Source: Chlorobiota bacterium
GTDB taxonomy: Bacteria; Bacteroidota; Ignavibacteria; OLB7
Length of the DNA stretch: 64,000 nt
Assembly (NCBI GenBank): GCA_016710285.1
Contig: JADJXR010000001.1
Location: forward strand, 1,550,001-1,614,000
Direction of reading: 5' to 3'
In this document: in pieces, positions 53,684-62,671 of the stretch
Layout of the letters: every line of letters starts with the position of its first letter
How positions within the stretch are numbered: the stretch's first letter is position 1
Notes under the pieces: model-generated
What the model saw: only the letters and a program-made list of their open reading frames with translations
What the model was told of the DNA's origin: nothing
Database searches by the model: none
Position numbers and translations under genes: made by a program

Positions 53684-54577
53684 TCAATCCGCCGGCGGGG
53701 CATCGTGCTGCTTCTCATACCCCTCCCGATTGGCCAGCCAAAACGGCTCCAATTTCTGCTCGGCTAATTCTTGATTCGCCTCGTACTCCATCACCCAATC
53801 GCGCAGGCCCGGGTGGGTGTACAGTTCCGGCGTGGGGTCCCCAATCGCCCCGGCGATTGCTTGGGCAACGTGGTCGGCGGAAAGAAGCGGAATGGCTGGG
53901 GGAAGCTCGCGACCCATTTGCGCGGCAAGCTGGTTCCCACGTTCGCGCTCGTAGTCGAACAGGGCAATCATGGATCCCCCTTCGGCGGCGGTTGCCCAGT
54001 CGGTCAGCGTTCCGGCGGCGATGACGGCGGTGGCCAGCACCCCCGTGCCGGCAAGCTCCGAACGGAGCGCCCGCGTGAATCCAACCGTCGCGTGTTTTGC
54101 CGCAACGTAGGCTCCGTTCCCCGGGAAACCGATCTTCCCCGCCACCGAGGCCACGTTGATAATCTGCCCGCGCCGCAGCGGAACCATGTGGCGCAACGCC
54201 GCCGCGGTGCCATGCCACAACGAGAAAACATTCACCCGAAAGATGCTTTCCAGCTGATCCTCCGGAGTGTCGTGGATGTAGGCGTTGTTGCCGCGCCCGG
54301 CGTTGTTCACCAGCACGTGAAGCTCGCCAAATCGCGCAATCGTTGCGGCAACGGCTTCTCGGAATTGGCTGGGCACCGTGACATCGCAAGGCAACGGGAG
54401 CGCGACTCCGCCAGCGGCTTCAACTTCGGCGGCAAGCTGGGTTAGTAACGCGCCACGCCGGGCAACAATCGCAAGCCGCGCACCGCTGCCGGCAAGCCGC
54501 ACGGCCAACGCCCGCCCAATGCCGCTGCTTGCGCCGGTGATAAGAATAACAGGGGAATGCCCAAACGTTGCCAGCAT
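53684..54577 (-). CDS. Short-chain dehydrogenase/reductase (SDR)
   Basis: A 297-residue NAD(P)-dependent oxidoreductase of classical SDR type. The cofactor site is ITGASSGIGRAL, and the remaining markers are LVNNAGRGNN, the catalytic Ser in INVASVAGKIG, and the YxxxK pair AYVAAKHA. The Arg following the first glycine-rich motif (VARRGA) favours NADP. Substrate unknown. The C-terminal 60 residues extend beyond the core fold and end in a polar tail. Converges with mutS, 34 bp between stop codons. Confidence 0.88.
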   Translation of the reverse strand: MLATFGHSPVILITGASSGIGRALAVRLAGSGARLAIVARRGALLTQLAAEVEAAGGVALPLPCDVTVPSQFREAVAATIARFGELHVLVNNAGRGNNAYIHDTPEDQLESIFRVNVFSLWHGTAAALRHMVPLRRGQIINVASVAGKIGFPGNGAYVAAKHATVGFTRALRSELAGTGVLATAVIAAGTLTDWATAAEGGSMIALFDYERERGNQLAAQMGRELPPAIPLLSADHVAQAIAGAIGDPTPELYTHPGLRDWVMEYEANQELAEQKLEPFWLANREGYEKQHDAPPAD

Positions 54578-54718
54578 GATGGATGATTATGGATGGTTGT
54601 TGATGAGTTCCTGTTGGCTTGACACCCCCCAAGCTACACCCCTCCGAAATATTTTTCCGCGAAACTACTTTTGTTTACTTGTTCACACCAGCGCGATTGC
54701 CGACATTTGCAGCCCGTT

Positions 54719-54792
54719 CGGGGAGTAGCGTAGCCCGGTATCGCGTCTGCTTTGGGAGCAGAAGGTCGTCGGTTCAAATCCGGCCTCCCCGA
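54719..54792 (+). tRNA. tRNA-Pro (anticodon UGG)
   Basis: Cloverleaf reads directly: acceptor CGGGGAG with CTCCCCG plus discriminator A, anticodon stem TCTGC/GCAGA with loop TTTGGGA (anticodon TGG), and T-loop GGTTCAAATCC. CCA is not encoded. Confidence 0.95.
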
Positions 54793-54803
54793 CAACAAAA
54801 CCA

Positions 54804-54843
54804 AAAAGCACCGATCAATTCTGTTGATTGGTGCTTTTTTTTT
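54804..54843 (+). terminator. Terminator of tRNA-Pro
   Basis: A 12-bp stem (AGCACCGATCAA, one G-U) with a 5-base loop is followed by a long T-run. Confidence 0.9.
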
Positions 54844-54915
54844 GGCCTCGTTCCTGTTGCTTCATAGTTTCGCCCCGCTTCCCCTTTTTCTAACCTATTT
54901 CGGAATCCTTCAATC

Positions 54916-56652
54916 ATGCGCATTGCTGCTTCGCTCCCCATGCTTCTTCTTCTCAGCTTGCTGGCCGTTGGATGCGGCGGCAAGGAGGAAGCCACAACCA
55001 CCACCGCCGGAAAAGGGGGGAAGATCTACGGCGGAACCTACACCCTGAACGTGCTGCGTGGCGACCCGAAAGGGCTGGACCCCGTGCAGGTCAACAGCAA
55101 ACACGCCGACGACATCTGCACCCAGATTTACGACAAGCTGGTGGACCTGAACAGCAAGCTGGAGCTTGTGCCGGAGCTTGCCCGCACGCTTCCGGCAATC
55201 AGCGAGGATGGGAAGACCTACCGTTTCGCGCTCCGCACCGATGTCAAGTTTCAGGACGACGGATGCTTCCCCGGCGGCAAAGGACGGCGGATGACCGCGC
55301 ACGACGTGAAATACTCACTCACCCGCTGCTGCGACCCCCGCACCCAGACGCTGGCGTTCTGGGCATTCAAGGGGAAGGTCCGCGGCGCGTCCGAATATTT
55401 TACGGCGATGAACGCTGGCGACACCGCCGCAAAGGATATCCCCGGATTCCGCGCCGTGGACGATTCCACGTTCGAGATTGAGTTGGTGGAGCCGTTCGCA
55501 CCGTTTATCTACTACTTGGTCAACTCACTTGGCAGCGTTGTCCCGCGTGAGGCGGTGGAGAAGTATCGGGAGAATTTCTTCCAGCATCCGGTTGGGACCG
55601 GGGCGTTTACGTTCGTCAGCTGGACCAACCGCGAGCAGATTGTGCTGAAACGGAACCCGAACTACTGGGGGCGCGATGAGCAAGGGAATCACTATCCATT
55701 TTTGGATGAACTCCGCTTCCGGTTTGTCACCGACGACAAGGTGCAATTCAGCGAGTTTGAGCAGAAGACGTTGGACGAATTGTTCGGAATCCCCACCGAG
55801 TTTTACACGATGGTGATTGACACCGCCACCGGGAAGCCAACCCAGAAATACGCGGGCTACCAGGTGCAAAGCACGCCGGCAATGCTGACGTGGTTTTTCG
55901 ATTTCAACACCGCGCGCCCGCCGTTCAACAATGCCAATCTGCGCCGCGCCTTCAACTACGCGATTGACCGCCAGAAGATTGTCCGCTATGTGCTGCAAGG
56001 CTCGGCCTACGCTCCGGCAATCCATGGGCTGGTCCCGCCCGTTTTCCCGAACTACCAAACCGACGCAATCAAGGGCTACGATTACCAGCCGGAGCTTGCG
56101 CGGAAATTGCTGGCCACGGCTGGCTATCCGCAGGGGAAAGGCTTGGGGCCAATCACCCTTTTTATCTATCCCGAGCCACGGTTGGTGGAGGTTGCGCAAG
56201 CCGTCCAGGAGATGCTCACGCGGGAGCTGAACGTGAACGTGGAGATCAAGCAGGTGGAGTTTGCGCAGATGCAATCGCAGGCGGAGCTTGGGCATTTTTC
56301 GTTTTGGGGAACACGCTGGTACGGCGATTATCCCGACCCGGAAACCTATCTGGCACTGCTGTACGGCGCGAACGTTCCGGCCTTCGACACGCTTCCCAGC
56401 TATCCGAACGGAACCCGCTACAGGAGCGCGGACTTCGACGCAAATTTCCGCAAAGGGGTGGCCACCATTGACGCGCTTGCCCGCATGGCCCACTACGCCA
56501 AAGCCGAACAGATTGGCATGAACGATGCCCCGCTGATGCCACTGTTTTACGAGATGCACTACCAGCTGCTGCAACCCAACGTCCGCGGCCGCTGGCTTGA
56601 CGCAATGGCCCGCATGGACCTGAAATTTGTCTGGAAGGAGAAGGCCGAATAA
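54916..56652 (+). CDS. Peptide/solute-binding lipoprotein, SBP family 5
   Basis: A 578-residue ABC-transporter binding protein. The lipoprotein signal ends LLAVGC (Cys21). Family 5 landmarks are GDPKGLDPVQVNSKHADDICTQIYDKLV, KTYRFALRTDVKFQDDGCF, MTAHDVKYSLTRCCDP, GTGAFTFVSW, RRAFNYAIDRQKIVRYVL and a C-terminal MPLFYEMHYQL. Several extra cysteines (CFPGGKG, RCCDP) are unusual. No permease or ATPase genes are adjacent, so it may use the OppBCDF complex at 3-7 kb or one elsewhere. Next gene is an aminopeptidase on the same strand. Confidence 0.88.
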   Translation: MRIAASLPMLLLLSLLAVGCGGKEEATTTTAGKGGKIYGGTYTLNVLRGDPKGLDPVQVNSKHADDICTQIYDKLVDLNSKLELVPELARTLPAISEDGKTYRFALRTDVKFQDDGCFPGGKGRRMTAHDVKYSLTRCCDPRTQTLAFWAFKGKVRGASEYFTAMNAGDTAAKDIPGFRAVDDSTFEIELVEPFAPFIYYLVNSLGSVVPREAVEKYRENFFQHPVGTGAFTFVSWTNREQIVLKRNPNYWGRDEQGNHYPFLDELRFRFVTDDKVQFSEFEQKTLDELFGIPTEFYTMVIDTATGKPTQKYAGYQVQSTPAMLTWFFDFNTARPPFNNANLRRAFNYAIDRQKIVRYVLQGSAYAPAIHGLVPPVFPNYQTDAIKGYDYQPELARKLLATAGYPQGKGLGPITLFIYPEPRLVEVAQAVQEMLTRELNVNVEIKQVEFAQMQSQAELGHFSFWGTRWYGDYPDPETYLALLYGANVPAFDTLPSYPNGTRYRSADFDANFRKGVATIDALARMAHYAKAEQIGMNDAPLMPLFYEMHYQLLQPNVRGRWLDAMARMDLKFVWKEKAE

Positions 56653-56710
56653 CCGGCAAGAAACGGCGAGCCAACACCCCGCCCAGCGCCGCCCGACCAA
56701 CGACATCTAT

Positions 56711-56755
56711 CAATCAGAAGCAATCAATCACGCTCAACCAATCAGAAGCAATCAA
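56711..56755 (+). repeat. 17-bp direct repeat before the aminopeptidase start
   Basis: CAATCAGAAGCAATCAA occurs at 56711-56727 and 56739-56755, ending 2 bp before the ATG. It replaces the place where a Shine-Dalgarno would be expected, so translation initiation here is atypical. Confidence 0.75.
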
Positions 56756-56757
56756 CC

Positions 56758-57855
56758 ATGTACGATTCAAGAAACAGGGAACTGGCCGACAAGATCATTG
56801 GATACTCCACCCAAACAAAGCCTGGGGAGAATGTGATGATCGAGCTGTTCGGCATCAACGGAATCCAGCTGGCGCAGGAGATGGCGCGCGCAACCTTGCA
56901 GGCCGGCGCGGTCCCCTTCGTGATGATCCGCGACACCGACACCGAGCGGATTATCCGCGAGAACGGATCGCGTGAGTTGTGGGCCAAGGTCCGCGACGTA
57001 ACCGCGCTCCCGCTGATGCAGCAGATGGACGTGTACATCGGCGTTCGCGCCGGCGAGAATATCTACGAACTAAGCGGCGTGAAGCCCGATGCCAGCAAGG
57101 CGTATGCCGAGGAGTACCAGCATCCGGTCCACATGCGCGAGCGGGTGAACAACACCCGCTGGTGCGTCATGCGCTATCCGTCGCCGGCGTTTGCCATGAA
57201 CGCACGAATGCCCACCAACCGCTTCGCCGATTTCTTCTACCGCGCCTGCCTTCTGGATTACGCCGACCTGAACGAACGGATGAAGCCGCTGCATGAACTT
57301 CTTGCCGCCGGAAAGGAGATTCACCTGAAAGGGGAAGGGACCGACATCCGCTTCTCGATTGAAGGGCAAACCTGGATCTCCTGCGCTGGCGATTTGAACA
57401 TCCCCGATGGAGAGATTTTCTCCTCGCCAATCCTCACCTCCGTCAACGGCCAAATTTCCTACGCCCCAACGGTCTATGACGGGAAGCCGTTCGAGAGCAT
57501 CACCCTGATTGTGAAAGATGGGGTTGTGGTGGATTTCCAATCGAGCAACGCGAAGGCGTTGGAGGATATCCTGAACACCGACGAAGGGGCGCGGCGGTTT
57601 GGCGAGTTCTCGTTCGGAACAAATCCGTTCATTGATGAGCCGATGTACGACATCCTGTTCGACGAAAAAATTTGGGGGTCCAACCACCTGACGCTTGGCC
57701 AGGCCTACGACATCGCCCCGAACGGCAACCAGAGCGCCATCCACTGGGACCTGGTCTGCATCGGAGCCAACGTGATGCTGGATGGCCAGCTGATTCGCGA
57801 AGGGCGGAAGTTCGTCCACGAACGGCTGCTTCCGCTGAACCCAGAAAATTTCTGA
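56758..57855 (+). CDS. M29-family metallo-aminopeptidase
   Basis: Removes N-terminal residues from peptides in the cytoplasm. The 365 residues fit the M29 (AmpS/AmpT/PepS) family, with LADKIIGYSTQTKPGENVMIE at the N-terminus, a central KGEGTDIRFSIEGQTW, and metal-site regions IPDGEIFSSP, GRRFGEFSFGTNP-type sequence (residues about 280-290) and NQSAIHWDLVC. Length is slightly under the usual 400-410. It follows the peptide-binding lipoprotein by 105 bp and suggests peptide utilisation. A strong terminator closes the unit. Confidence 0.88.
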   Translation: MYDSRNRELADKIIGYSTQTKPGENVMIELFGINGIQLAQEMARATLQAGAVPFVMIRDTDTERIIRENGSRELWAKVRDVTALPLMQQMDVYIGVRAGENIYELSGVKPDASKAYAEEYQHPVHMRERVNNTRWCVMRYPSPAFAMNARMPTNRFADFFYRACLLDYADLNERMKPLHELLAAGKEIHLKGEGTDIRFSIEGQTWISCAGDLNIPDGEIFSSPILTSVNGQISYAPTVYDGKPFESITLIVKDGVVVDFQSSNAKALEDILNTDEGARRFGEFSFGTNPFIDEPMYDILFDEKIWGSNHLTLGQAYDIAPNGNQSAIHWDLVCIGANVMLDGQLIREGRKFVHERLLPLNPENF

Positions 57856-57875
57856 GAACGCCGACGATAGCACAA

Positions 57876-57919
57876 CAAGAACGTCACCGCAAGGTTCAGC
57901 CCTCACGGTGACGTTCTTG
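57876..57919 (+). terminator. Terminator after the aminopeptidase gene
   Basis: A perfect 14-bp stem (CAAGAACGTCACCG) with a 16-base loop, 20 bp past the stop codon, followed by TTTAT. Confidence 0.85.
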
Positions 57920-57955
57920 TTTATCTCACACTTGCCACGCCTTTCTTCCCTTGTT

Positions 57956-59815
57956 TCACCGCAGGTCCAGCACGTTTGGCCCCGGCAGTTGCTGCTGCAC
58001 GCCGGTGATGATGCGGGCATCGTAGCGGGTAAGGCCGCTTGCGGTGGTGGCAATCCAGACATCGCCGTCGGGGCCGATATCCACCGCTCCTATATCAACA
58101 AAGCCAGAATTTTCCCGGGTGAATCCAGCCCAACGCTGGCCATCGTAGCGGTACAGGCCGCTGCTGGTGGTCAGCCACAGCGCGCCGTCGGGGGCGTGCC
58201 GCAGCGAGCGGATGAAGGGGCTGGCAAGGGGGGCATTCTGGAACGTGGTTTGCGCCAAAAGGCTGAAACGCACCATCCCCACCGAGGTCCCGATCCACAC
58301 GCCATCGGCTCCGTCGGGAATAATTGCGTTGACCTTGTTGGAAGGGAGTTTGCTGTTGGATTGATTCAGGGATTGGAACTGCGCGGTGGCGGCAACCAAC
58401 ACCGCAATCCCCGATTGCACCGACCCAATCCACAGGTTGCCGGCGGAATCAATGGCGATGGATTTCACATCCCCAGTCAGCCCCGGCGGCGAATACCGGA
58501 CGACGTTCGTGCCGTTGTATTTAATCACCCCACCGCCGCCTGTTCCAATCCAGATTGTTCCAGAAGCATCGGCAGTGATGGTGTGCAGCAGGGCTTTGGT
58601 GCCGATAAGCGTGGCGCGGGGAACCGCGATCCATGTTGCTCCGTTGAAGTGCGACGCGCCCTCGTTCGTCAGGACCCAGAATCCCCCTTTGCCGTCGCGG
58701 GAGAGTGAGACGGGCTGGCCGCTGATGCCGATGGTGGAGGAGTCGAACGTGGTCCAGGTGGTTCCGTCGAAGCGGGTTAGGCCCCCTTGCCCGGCAATCC
58801 ACACCACGCTCCCAATCCGAAGGACATCGTACAGTTGGTTGGAGGGAAGATCCCCAAGATCCAATTCTAAAAACTCCCACTGTCCGTCGTGGAATTTTGC
58901 AAGCCCCTTGTTGGTGCCGAAATAGAGGTCCCCGTTGGCCCCGGCAGCAACGCAATGCAGCACCATGCCGCGTGGGTTCCGGTATGGGGTCAGCTTCGTT
59001 CCATCAAACATGGTGAAATGGTGCGTTGTTGACTTCACATCTATCTCGCCAAGAATCACAACCTGGCTTGGCGACAGGACAAGGATTCTGCGAGTAGCTC
59101 CAGTAGTGGGGATGTCAAGGGTGTAGCTGGTGTCGTTGCTGCTGTTGGTTCGGTACAGCGTCCCCGGGTTGTTCGCATACCAGACGCTCCCTTCCGAATC
59201 GGTGCCAACCCAGAAGGCATTGCCGGTTTCCCCTTCATTCCATTTTTTCCCGTTGAACGAGGTTAGATAGCTGGCTTCGGTCCCGACCCATATTGTCGAG
59301 TCCTTTGCTGCGGCAACGCTGAAGGTGACGATCTGCGGCGCGAAGCCGGAGGTGTCGGCGGGGCGGCTCCATTCCTGGCCATCGAACTTCAGCACGCCGT
59401 ACCGCGAGGTCCCGGTTGCCACACCCCAGATGCTGTTGTCGGGGCTGGCGGCCATTGAAGTCAGCACAGGAATCTGGCTGCCGTTGGGGAAGGTGTCGTG
59501 CACGGCCCAGGTTGTGCCGTCGAACATCGCCACCCCGCGCTGTGTGGCAATCCACAGCCGGTTGCTGCTGTCGCGGACCATTGTGGACACCCAGTCGTCG
59601 GGCATTCCGGAGCTTGCGCGGTTGTAGATCACCTTCGCGCCGGTTGCTTTGGTGTAATGGATCAATCCCGCGCCCAGCGTCCCCAACCACAGATTATCGC
59701 CATCGTCAAGAATTGCCGAGACGAAGTTGCCGTTGGTGTACTGGCTCCAGCCAGGATATTGCGCGCTGGCCGGAACCCACGCCAGAAGAATCAGCAAGAA
59801 AAACCATCGGTTCAT
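57956..59815 (-). CDS. Large secreted propeller-repeat protein (Reg_prop type)
   Basis: A 619-residue exported protein. After a signal peptide (WFFLLILLAWVPASAQ) come about a dozen propeller blades with the pattern xLWLGT/xIWVGT...GL.(R/H)(Y/F)DG..W, enough for two seven-bladed propellers. Examples are DNLWLGTLGAGLIHY, RLWIATQRGVAMFDGTTW, TIWVGTEASYLTSFNGKKW, TIWIGTGGGGVIKYNG and ALWLTTSSGLYRYDGQRW. It lacks the kinase, YYY or HTH domains normally fused to such blades in Bacteroidota sensors and ends LPGPNVLDLR without a sorting tail. It resembles the propeller lipoprotein at 39986-41047. Monocistronic; role unknown. Confidence 0.8.
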   Translation of the reverse strand: MNRWFFLLILLAWVPASAQYPGWSQYTNGNFVSAILDDGDNLWLGTLGAGLIHYTKATGAKVIYNRASSGMPDDWVSTMVRDSSNRLWIATQRGVAMFDGTTWAVHDTFPNGSQIPVLTSMAASPDNSIWGVATGTSRYGVLKFDGQEWSRPADTSGFAPQIVTFSVAAAKDSTIWVGTEASYLTSFNGKKWNEGETGNAFWVGTDSEGSVWYANNPGTLYRTNSSNDTSYTLDIPTTGATRRILVLSPSQVVILGEIDVKSTTHHFTMFDGTKLTPYRNPRGMVLHCVAAGANGDLYFGTNKGLAKFHDGQWEFLELDLGDLPSNQLYDVLRIGSVVWIAGQGGLTRFDGTTWTTFDSSTIGISGQPVSLSRDGKGGFWVLTNEGASHFNGATWIAVPRATLIGTKALLHTITADASGTIWIGTGGGGVIKYNGTNVVRYSPPGLTGDVKSIAIDSAGNLWIGSVQSGIAVLVAATAQFQSLNQSNSKLPSNKVNAIIPDGADGVWIGTSVGMVRFSLLAQTTFQNAPLASPFIRSLRHAPDGALWLTTSSGLYRYDGQRWAGFTRENSGFVDIGAVDIGPDGDVWIATTASGLTRYDARIITGVQQQLPGPNVLDLR

Positions 59816-59873
59816 TGTCTATCTCTCCGAACAGTGATTGTATGGCCATGAAGATACGGAACAAGGGGGCGGC

Positions 59874-61076
59874 CTACCACAGCCCAACGCTTGCGTACGT
59901 CACTGCGGACTTCTCCTGGGCGTTATCCCACTGCTCGTAGTGGAGCAGCTTCCCGGCGCGTGCGCCGCTAATCCGAAGCGTGGCGTAGATTGGCGCAACA
60001 CCGCAAATCCGGTAGCGGTTCCGCACCGCAGCAACGTGGCCAATAAAGCCCGAAGCATCGGCGCGAAGGGTGTGGTCAATCACCGACTCATCGAACTCGC
60101 GAATCTTTTTCAGCATCTGCCGCCCGCTGGTGTTGTCGCCAAACTTGTGGCCGATGTGGCATAAATCCGCGCTGGCAATCCAGCAGACGTTTCGGCCAAG
60201 TTCGGCGGCAACGGTGCCGATTGCTTGATAAAAATCTTGCACCCGCTGGTCGCTATCGGGCGAACCCAAACCTTCCTCCACATACTCCCACAACGCGCCG
60301 TGGAGGATTGGGACAATCTGGATATCACGATTGGGGAACAGGTGATGGAGGAAGATGGCTTGCAGCTCAATGGAATGCTCGTCGCGGTGGGCAATCTGGT
60401 TATGGGTGGCCGGGTAGCGAAGCCGCTCCCGCAGCCGTTTGATAAACTGGCGATCGGTACGAACCACGCCCCCGGGGACTGCAAAGTCTTGTTCGCAGAT
60501 CATAAACCGGTCGTAGTTCATCACGTGCGGCACGCCAAAAATCACGAAGGTGTCGGCATCGGTTTCCCGCAAGGCGTTCCAGGCGCGGGCGTAGCTTCGC
60601 CAACCAACGTGCGGGTCAATGTGGGGGATGATGATTGCCGGGGGCGGGGTGCGGTCGTGGGGTTGGGTGTCCCATTCCAGCCACTCATCAAGCTGGCGGT
60701 GGAACTCCGCCGGGTTGCTGGGGTAGCACGCATCCGCAAGCGCCATCGGGCGGACGGCAAGGGCGTTGTAGGCGTTGTCAACCTCCGCTTTCCGCTGGTG
60801 GAATTGCGGGGTTTCTAAAAAGCAGGCTGCGCTCAACTGCTCGGCAAGGTCCAGCAGTTCGGCAACGGTGCAGCGGATGCCGGCGTTGCTTCCCTGCTCA
60901 ACGGCTTGCTCGGCAGTGGTGGACCCGTCGAACAGTTCCAGCAGGAACACCAGGTCCATCGGGATGCTGACGCTCCGCTCGGCATATCCAAGCGGGTCGC
61001 TCAGGAGGGCAGTGCCGGGGATCACTTCTTCGGCGGCCAATCCAAAACGGAGTTCGGGGAGGGGAAGTGAGGTCAT
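59874..61076 (-). CDS. MEMO-family protein (AmmeMemoRadiSam system protein B-like)
   Basis: A 400-residue protein. The C-terminal 280 residues are the MEMO1 fold, related to extradiol dioxygenases. Putative metal or active-site motifs are IIIPHIDPHVGWRSYA, HRDEHSIELQAIFLHHLF and SADLCHIGHKFGDN. The N-terminal 115 residues form an additional helical module (PMDLVFLLELFDGSTTAEQA) found in some bacterial homologues. The companion AMMECR1 and radical-SAM genes are not in the window. The chemistry of the family is unsettled. The ATG at 61076 is preferred to a GTG three codons upstream. Confidence 0.75.
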   Translation of the reverse strand: MTSLPLPELRFGLAAEEVIPGTALLSDPLGYAERSVSIPMDLVFLLELFDGSTTAEQAVEQGSNAGIRCTVAELLDLAEQLSAACFLETPQFHQRKAEVDNAYNALAVRPMALADACYPSNPAEFHRQLDEWLEWDTQPHDRTPPPAIIIPHIDPHVGWRSYARAWNALRETDADTFVIFGVPHVMNYDRFMICEQDFAVPGGVVRTDRQFIKRLRERLRYPATHNQIAHRDEHSIELQAIFLHHLFPNRDIQIVPILHGALWEYVEEGLGSPDSDQRVQDFYQAIGTVAAELGRNVCWIASADLCHIGHKFGDNTSGRQMLKKIREFDESVIDHTLRADASGFIGHVAAVRNRYRICGVAPIYATLRISGARAGKLLHYEQWDNAQEKSAVTYASVGLW

Positions 61077-61233
61077 CGTAATCACATTGTGATTTGTAGC
61101 TGATGATGCATCAGCTACTGAAATTCAGATAAGGCAAAAATCATATCAGCAGGATACATGGTTCTATGCGGTGGCGTTATTCTTTTCTGAAATATGCTCA
61201 GGTACTGATCTCTGACATGGAAAGAACGCTGGT

Positions 61234-62671
61234 TTAGGAGAGAAGACTGGCCGTATCAATGCTATCCAGCAGCTTTTGGATACGGCCAGTTGATTGGCGT
61301 TGCTCAAGATATTCACTGTATACACGGCGAGCATTATCTAATAGTTCGCTATATAAGAGTATTCGCATACCTTTAATTTGTAAAGATTGAATGTCTTCGT
61401 CACGTTCTTTTTTGTCGTCCCAACCAACCGGCAGCTGACCGACTAAAAAAACCACTTCAATAATAGGATCGTGGTTATTATGTTTTTGGATGATTTTTCT
61501 CAGAATCCTTTGATATTTTTTTCCTTGATCGATCAAAGCTCCGGTCTTAGTTTTCACATTAGGTCGCTTTAATTCAATAATAATATGAGTTCCTGAAATT
61601 GTTGAATATTTAATGTCGTATCTTGCTTGTTGCTCTTCGGCTGTAAGATCAGATTTTATTTCTTCACCAAATGCTTCATAAAATTCTTTATAAATTCTTG
61701 ATTCAACAAATTTAGAATCTGTAGCTCGTTCCCAGCTTGGATCAAGTAACCAGAGGTGCTCGGCAATATGGTTTTGAATGACTTTCTCTAATGCGTTGTC
61801 TTTTACATTTTTCTCTAAAGTCTCGATAACTTCTATTCTTCCACGCACGATTTGGTAGTACAGGCTTGCCTCAATATCATCTAGCCGAGAAAAGATGCTT
61901 CCGACTAATAGGATATCATCAGGTTCGATTTTTTCCAAGGCATCCAAATTATTTTTATAGCTCAGATGTTCGAATGCTAGGACTGCATATTTGAGTAAAT
62001 TTTTTCGATCTTCGGGTTCATCAATGGTAAGTTGGTTGATTTTTCCAAAGAGTGATTTTGCTCGCTTTTTATGATCTTCTCCTAAAGAGTTGAACCATTG
62101 TTTGATTGCATCAATTTCAAGTGCAACTTTTGTTCCTTCATCGTTCCGTAGGCTAGTCCATTTTTTTTGAATGTGCTTTAATTCTTGTTGAACAAAATCC
62201 TGAAGTGATTTAAGCCTTGGATCTCCATCAATAAATTGCTGTCGGCTACTGGTAGTGATATCATCGCTATCGTCAAGATCTAAAAAATCTGCGTGGAGTT
62301 CGCCAATGATGTATTTGGAGTACATTCCTCCTTCATTAAAGATATCGAGGATATCTTCTTGTGCCATTTTACCACGAACAAGAATGACGATTTTATTAAT
62401 ATTTCCTGCATCATCTTTTAGACTTCCGGCAGATTTTACTGTACCAATCCACCCTATTACATTTCCTTTACCAGAACTTCCATCATCATTTTCCCAACAG
62501 ATAGTGCTTTTACGAACTTCACTGTGGTCGCTATTTTTGAAATAGTGCTTGAAATCATCATCTAAATCATACATCCACAAAAATTGAATTTTAGAGAAGT
62601 AATCTCTATCTTCAATGGTAACTGGATCATTATTGATAGAAAGGGCAAAATGATGCTTACTTCCCAAGATA
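61234..62671 (-). pseudogene. 3' part of a GHKL-ATPase/nuclease gene, separated from its 5' part by an IS
   Basis: Minus-strand coding sequence for about 478 residues. It contains the middle region of MORC/MutL-like GHKL ATPases (KIVILVRGKMAQEDILDIF, YIIGELHADFLDLDDSDDI with TSSRQQFI) and a C-terminal PD-(D/E)xK-like nuclease (ARYDIKYS, then HIIIELKRPN with LIDQGKKYQRILRK). The open frame continues upstream into IS sequence but the native part ends at the TA at 62670-62671. The 5' part continues at 63811. Removing the IS and one TA restores ARRFSI-LGSKHHFALSINN in frame. GHKL ATPases of this type are known companions of restriction-modification systems, so a defence role is likely. AT-rich relative to the genome. 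Confidence 0.75.

Noticed and set aside
54719..54843. tRNA-Pro as an integration site for a genomic island
   Set aside because: No integrase gene and no second copy of the tRNA 3' end within the window. Flanking genes look native.
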